NCBI RefSeq assembly: GCF_001956985.1
Contig: NZ_CP019082.1
Span: forward strand, 620,001 to 684,000
Length of the DNA stretch: 64,000 nt
Origin: Paludisphaera borealis
Lineage (GTDB): Bacteria > Planctomycetota > Planctomycetia > Isosphaerales > Isosphaeraceae
Direction of reading: 5' to 3'
The translations under genes and the position numbers were made by a program. Positions 60,456-64,000 of this stretch are shown one piece after another. Positions within the stretch are counted from its first letter, which is position 1; each line of letters begins with the position of its first letter. The notes under the pieces are model-generated. The model was not told the origin of the DNA, did no database searches, and saw nothing but the letters and a program-made list of their open reading frames with translations.

Positions 60456-62999
60456 TCACCGCCAGTCGAGCGCCTGAACCCATTCGAGCCCGCGCTGATG
60501 GAGGTCGAGCCGGTTGGCCTGGCCCGTCTCCACGGAGAGGATGAGGAGTTCGATCCTCATTGTGCTGGAATCAAGCTTTCTCCTCGGGATGAACCAGACG
60601 ACGGATTTCCCGTCGGGCGACCAGCACGGCGGGCCGTTCGGTTTGTAGTGCCGGTTTCCCTTATAGATCTCGTTGAACTGCGCCAGATCTCTGGCGTCGG
60701 CACCGTCTCGCCGTTGTACGACGGCGAAGTGCATCACGAGGTTGTTGGGATGCCGCCTCTGGAAGTAGGTGACTCGGCTTCCGTCCGGGGAGAAGCGGGC
60801 GTCGAGATTATCGGCCAACGGCCTGCTCGTCAGGCGCGCGCGGCCGGTCCCGTCGGGATGCATGAGGTAGATCTGCCGGAGCGGATAGGTTCCTTTCGTG
60901 GGATGTTCGAACACCTTGCCTACGTTGGCCGCCATCGCGGTCAGCGTCTCTCCATCGGGCGACCAATCCTCCACCGCGTCGGTCTCCGGGATCGGCAGTC
61001 GCTGCTCGCGACCGGTTTCGACGTCGAGGATGAGGTTTTCTCGACCCGGAGTATTCGGGTCCGTGTCGCGAATGGCGGCGAGGCGGCGCCCGTCGGGCGA
61101 CCAGGCGACGACGATGATGTCGTCGGCGATTTTCCGGCGCACGCGGTCCGTCGTCACCGACCATAGATCCGGGCGCCGCGTCCCGGCCTGCGAGGCGCTG
61201 AACGCCAGGCGCTTGCCGTCGGGTGAAACGCGGCCGGCGTGAATCGCCTGTCCCTTGTCCAGGGTCAGGATCGTCTCCAATCCCGTCCCGTCGGGGTTGA
61301 TCATTTCGATCCGTTGGGCTTCGCCGCCGACCGCGCGCCTGGTTCCGAACAGCACGATCTTGCCGCGGAACGTCGTGATCGGTTTCGGAGCGTGCTCCGC
61401 AGCCGGTTCGTCGACCTTTGGAGTGGAGACCAGGATTCTTATCTTGGGGGGCGGACTCGCCGGCAGCCGTCCGGCCAATTCTTCCGCCAGCCCCCACAAG
61501 GACCACGCCTTGGCTGACGGCGAAGCCAGGTCGTCGATCCAGGCCAGGGCGGCCTTCTCTTCCCTCACTTCGGCCTGCGCGCTGGCGAGACGTCCGAGCG
61601 CGGCGGGTTTGACGTTCCCGACTCGTGGGTCGTCCACCAGGCGTTCGGCCTCGCGCCGGGCCGCCTCGAAGATCCCCCAGGCTTCCTTGCGCCGGCCCGA
61701 ACGGTACTGCCCCTTGGCGATCGCGAGCAGGGCGTCGACGCGCCAGCGACCCGGCTCGATTCTGGAGGCGAGCGTGCGCGCGGCGTCGAGGTCGTTCGCC
61801 GCGACCTGGGCGGTCACGACGTCGTTGAGGGCCTCGCCTTTTTCGTAGGCGCCGTGGATGTTCTCCGCCGTCTGCAAGGCGGCCTCGATCTCCCCGCGTC
61901 CGGCCTGCGCGGCGGCGATATTCCTCCGGGCGATGTCGTCCCACGGGGCCTTCGCGATTTCGCCGGCGACTTTTCGGGCCTCCTCGGTGGCGCCGGAACC
62001 GGCCAGGACGCCCGCAATCGCGGCGAGAGCGCTCGCTCTGGAGTCGGTCGGCTCGCGTCGGTCGCCGACGAACGGGGGGATCTTGTCGGCGGCCCGCCGC
62101 GCGTGTTCCAGACTCAGGGCGGCCGCCGGGTCCTTGGCGCGATACTGCCGGGCCGCGATGGCCGTCAACACCTCGGCCAGAACGGCGGCATCCGAGATCT
62201 TCGCGACGGTCGTTTGGGCCCCCTTCATGTCGCCGCCCTCCGCTTGCGCGATCGCGATGCGTTGAAGGGCTTCGCTCCTGGAGCTTTCGTTCCGGATCGT
62301 CCCCGCCACCCGAAGTGCCCCGTTGACGTCGCCGGCGCCGGCCATCGCCGCCGCCACATGATTCAGGCCGTAGTCGCGGTTGAGGGCGAGCGGGTCGACG
62401 AGTTCCACGGCCGTCTTGAAGTCGCCGGACCGGGCCAGGGCCTCGGCCACGTCGATCAGTCGGTGCTCGCTCTCGGTTTCCTGAGCCGCCTCGATCGCCG
62501 TTTTCAGGGTTCCTTCGAGTGCGTCGGCGAGCCCCGCCCGGGCTTGCAGGCGGGCGATCTCGCAGAGGAGCCAGACGCGCTGCTCGAGATCCTCGACCGT
62601 GCGGACGCTCGCCAGGGCCTTCTCCAGAACCGACCGGCTCTCGTTGCGGAGTTGCACCTCGGGCGCATCGCGGTCGCGAGGAACAGCCGGCTCCGCCGCC
62701 GCTGCTTGGGGCTCTGCCTCGGCCTCCCGCGAACCCGAGGCGACCGCGCAATACGCAAATCCCACCCCCGCGAAGCCGAGCGCCATCAGGGTCATGTTGA
62801 CGAGTGCTTTCTTGAGTACCATGCCGGCCGAGAGCCGTCCGACAGTTTTCCGCTCAAAGAGCCTACGGAAGTCGTGGTTCATGGTTTTCAATGGATGGGC
62901 CTTTCGTCGCGACGGTTGCGGCGGCGCCGAAGCCTCGTCCACGGGCGGGATGACTTCGATCGCCGGTCTGGTATCATGGGCGACGGAGACGTTCACCAA
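60456..62999 (-). CDS. Membrane-anchored helical-repeat plus TolB-like beta-propeller protein
   Basis: 847 residues from TTG 62999, which has AGGAGA seven bases upstream; ATG 62882 (MNHDFRRLFERK) is an alternative without such a site, leaving more room for a promoter. A cytoplasmic N-terminal segment is followed by one membrane helix (MTLMALGFAGVGFAYCAVAS). Then come about ten TPR/Sel1-like helical pairs with 'A..A...G....A...A..I' spacing (RLIDVAEALARSGDFKTAVE, AAAMAGAGDVNGALRVAGTI, IAIAQAEGGDMKGAQTTVAK). From about 530 a beta-propeller of the TolB/WD40-like PD40 type: GRVSPDGKRLAFSASQAG, VAWSPDGRRLAAIRDTD, DWSPDGETLTAMAAN, ARFSPDGSRVTYFQRR and CWSPDGKSVVWFIP. A periplasmic scaffold or sensor is likely. 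Confidence 0.82.
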   Translation of the reverse strand: MVNVSVAHDTRPAIEVIPPVDEASAPPQPSRRKAHPLKTMNHDFRRLFERKTVGRLSAGMVLKKALVNMTLMALGFAGVGFAYCAVASGSREAEAEPQAAAAEPAVPRDRDAPEVQLRNESRSVLEKALASVRTVEDLEQRVWLLCEIARLQARAGLADALEGTLKTAIEAAQETESEHRLIDVAEALARSGDFKTAVELVDPLALNRDYGLNHVAAAMAGAGDVNGALRVAGTIRNESSRSEALQRIAIAQAEGGDMKGAQTTVAKISDAAVLAEVLTAIAARQYRAKDPAAALSLEHARRAADKIPPFVGDRREPTDSRASALAAIAGVLAGSGATEEARKVAGEIAKAPWDDIARRNIAAAQAGRGEIEAALQTAENIHGAYEKGEALNDVVTAQVAANDLDAARTLASRIEPGRWRVDALLAIAKGQYRSGRRKEAWGIFEAARREAERLVDDPRVGNVKPAALGRLASAQAEVREEKAALAWIDDLASPSAKAWSLWGLAEELAGRLPASPPPKIRILVSTPKVDEPAAEHAPKPITTFRGKIVLFGTRRAVGGEAQRIEMINPDGTGLETILTLDKGQAIHAGRVSPDGKRLAFSASQAGTRRPDLWSVTTDRVRRKIADDIIVVAWSPDGRRLAAIRDTDPNTPGRENLILDVETGREQRLPIPETDAVEDWSPDGETLTAMAANVGKVFEHPTKGTYPLRQIYLMHPDGTGRARLTSRPLADNLDARFSPDGSRVTYFQRRHPNNLVMHFAVVQRRDGADARDLAQFNEIYKGNRHYKPNGPPCWSPDGKSVVWFIPRRKLDSSTMRIELLILSVETGQANRLDLHQRGLEWVQALDWR

Positions 63000-63024
63000 T
63001 CATTCTTCTCCTGGAGCATCCGCG

Positions 63025-64000
63025 ATGTCACGCGTTCGAAGCCTCTTGCTCGCGATAACGATCGCGGCGCTCTACTGCCATGCGACCCTGGCGGCGGCCC
63101 ACGACGGTCCCGGGACCCACACGCACGAAAAGCCGGCCGCGAAGGCCGCCCGCGAGATGGCGGGGGCGGCCAGGAACCTCTGGGCGTCGCTCACCCCGGA
63201 GCAGAAGACCAAGATCGGGTTCGACTTCAAGGACGCGCTCCGCTACGACTGGCACTTCATCCCGAGGCCCCGCAAGGGCCTGCCCTTGAAGGAGATGTCG
63301 GGCGACCAGAAGGCCCTGGCCACCGCCCTTCTCGCCAGCGGCCTGAGCCAGAGCGGCTTCATCAAGGCGGAGTCGATCGTCAGCCTTGAGCAGATCCTGG
63401 CGTCGATCGAGCAAGGGAAAGGTCCGGTCCGGGACCCGGAGCTGTATTACTTCAACATCTTCGGCAATCCGGACTCGTTCGGCGCCAAGGAACCCTGGGG
63501 CTGGCGCTTTGAAGGCCACCACCTGTCGCTGAACTTCACCATCGTCGGCGACAAGGGCGTGGCCGGCGGCCCGACGTTCATGGGGACCAACCCCGCCGAG
63601 GTCAAGGCCGGGCCTCGCCAGGGACTTCGCGTTCTCGGCGAAGAAGAGGACCTCGCGCGGAAGCTCGTCAAATCCCTCGACTCGGGCCAGCGCGCCAAGG
63701 GGCTCGTCGAGATCGTGGCCCCGAAGGACATCCTCACCCTCGCCGCCCGCAAGGCCACGCCGCTCAAGCCGGCCGGCGTGATGATGACGGACCTCAACGC
63801 CGAGCAGAAGGAACTCTTGAACTCGATCGTCGTCCTCTACGCGGAGCGGCTTCGCCCCGAGATGGCCGCTGACGACCTGGGCAAGATCCTCAAGGCGGGC
63901 GTCGACAAGGTCGGCTTCGCCTGGGCCGGCGGCCTGGAGCGCGGCGAGCCCCACTACTACCGCATCCAGGGCCCGACGTTCCTGATCGAGTACGACAACA
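63025..64000 (+). CDS. DUF3500 family exported protein (3' end beyond window)
   Basis: At least 325 residues from ATG 63025 (GGAG about nine bases upstream), open to the edge. The signal peptide is MSRVRSLLLAITIAALYCHA. The mature protein shows the DUF3500 pattern: AAREMAGAARNLWASLTPEQ, FDFKDALRYDWHFIPRPRKG, LPLKEMSGDQKALATALLAS, YYFNIFGNPDSFGAKEPWGW, RFEGHHLSLNFTIVGDKGV, GGPTFMGTNPAEV and LNAEQKELLNSIVVLYAERL. The family is of unknown function, common in planctomycetes and Bacteroidetes, with a secreted location. It is divergent from the TPR/propeller gene with about 25 bp (or 142 bp if that gene starts at 62882) between starts, so a shared regulatory zone is possible. Confidence 0.85.
   Translation, partial: MSRVRSLLLAITIAALYCHATLAAAHDGPGTHTHEKPAAKAAREMAGAARNLWASLTPEQKTKIGFDFKDALRYDWHFIPRPRKGLPLKEMSGDQKALATALLASGLSQSGFIKAESIVSLEQILASIEQGKGPVRDPELYYFNIFGNPDSFGAKEPWGWRFEGHHLSLNFTIVGDKGVAGGPTFMGTNPAEVKAGPRQGLRVLGEEEDLARKLVKSLDSGQRAKGLVEIVAPKDILTLAARKATPLKPAGVMMTDLNAEQKELLNSIVVLYAERLRPEMAADDLGKILKAGVDKVGFAWAGGLERGEPHYYRIQGPTFLIEYDN

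Overview
The window is high-GC bacterial DNA that looks like a planctomycete, probably the Isosphaeraceae (Paludisphaera/Singulisphaera-like). This rests on gene content: two pairs of the planctomycete 'cytochrome plus Tat-exported partner' type (PSCyt1/DUF1549/DUF1553 with DUF1501; DUF1587/1592/1588/1585 with DUF1552), an ECF sigma factor divergent from a Ser/Thr kinase with TPR-like tail, a PEP-CTERM protein, an LExRxLM-type N-terminus on a PKD-domain exoprotein, Uma2, DUF3500, and several families of long palindromic intergenic repeats. Species assignment is inference. No rRNA, tRNA, CRISPR array or transposase gene was recognised.

Layout. 0-0.5 kb: left-edge fragment of a secreted Gly/Arg/Met repeat protein (minus). 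0.8-7.1 kb: a heavy-metal efflux operon (Cys-rich secreted small protein, CusB-like adaptor, CusA-like RND pump with a ~250-residue insertion). 7.2-14.0 kb: three tandem paralogues, each with a signal peptide, helical repeats, a variable middle and a C-terminal Hint autoprocessing domain, but no toxin after it. 14.0-17.5 kb: Ser/Thr kinase with a zinc-anti-sigma-like N-terminus, divergent from an ECF sigma factor. 17.6-18.9 kb: hflX. 18.9-20.0 kb: non-coding, with six imperfect copies of ATTGGCTTCGATCGCGC. 20.0-23.1 kb: a lone PHP-SMC-type ATPase, a candidate defence gene in sequence that looks less GC-rich. 23.1-23.6 kb: palindromic repeats.

23.6-33.6 kb is mostly minus strand: truB, an SGNH hydrolase and Uma2 (all overlapping or close), a YyaL/DUF255 thioredoxin fused to a DsbD-like domain, a four-repeat DUF11 protein, a PEP-CTERM protein and miaA. 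33.9-37.0 kb: 2-oxoacid:ferredoxin oxidoreductase korAB. 37.1-41.4 kb: a small orphan, a membrane-anchored HEAT protein, a HAD-IIA phosphatase and a GntR/LacI-hybrid regulator. 41.4-43.6 kb: a full S53 (kumamolisin-type) peptidase and next to it a free-standing copy of its propeptide. 43.7-44.5 kb: ArsR-SRPBCC pair with a perfect palindromic operator.

44.7-56.8 kb is a plus-strand block dominated by periplasmic c-haem proteins: the two cytochrome/Tat-partner pairs, a very large CcsA-type cytochrome c assembly protein between them, and a phosphatase with a C-terminal CxxCH motif. 56.8-64.0 kb: LapA-like small membrane protein, PKD metalloprotease-like exoprotein, TPR/beta-propeller membrane protein, and the start of a DUF3500 protein cut by the right edge.

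The parts most worth follow-up are the Hint triplet, the short-repeat array beside the PHP-SMC gene, the orphan S53 propeptide, the phosphatase-haem fusion, the CusA insertion and the kinase/sigma pair.
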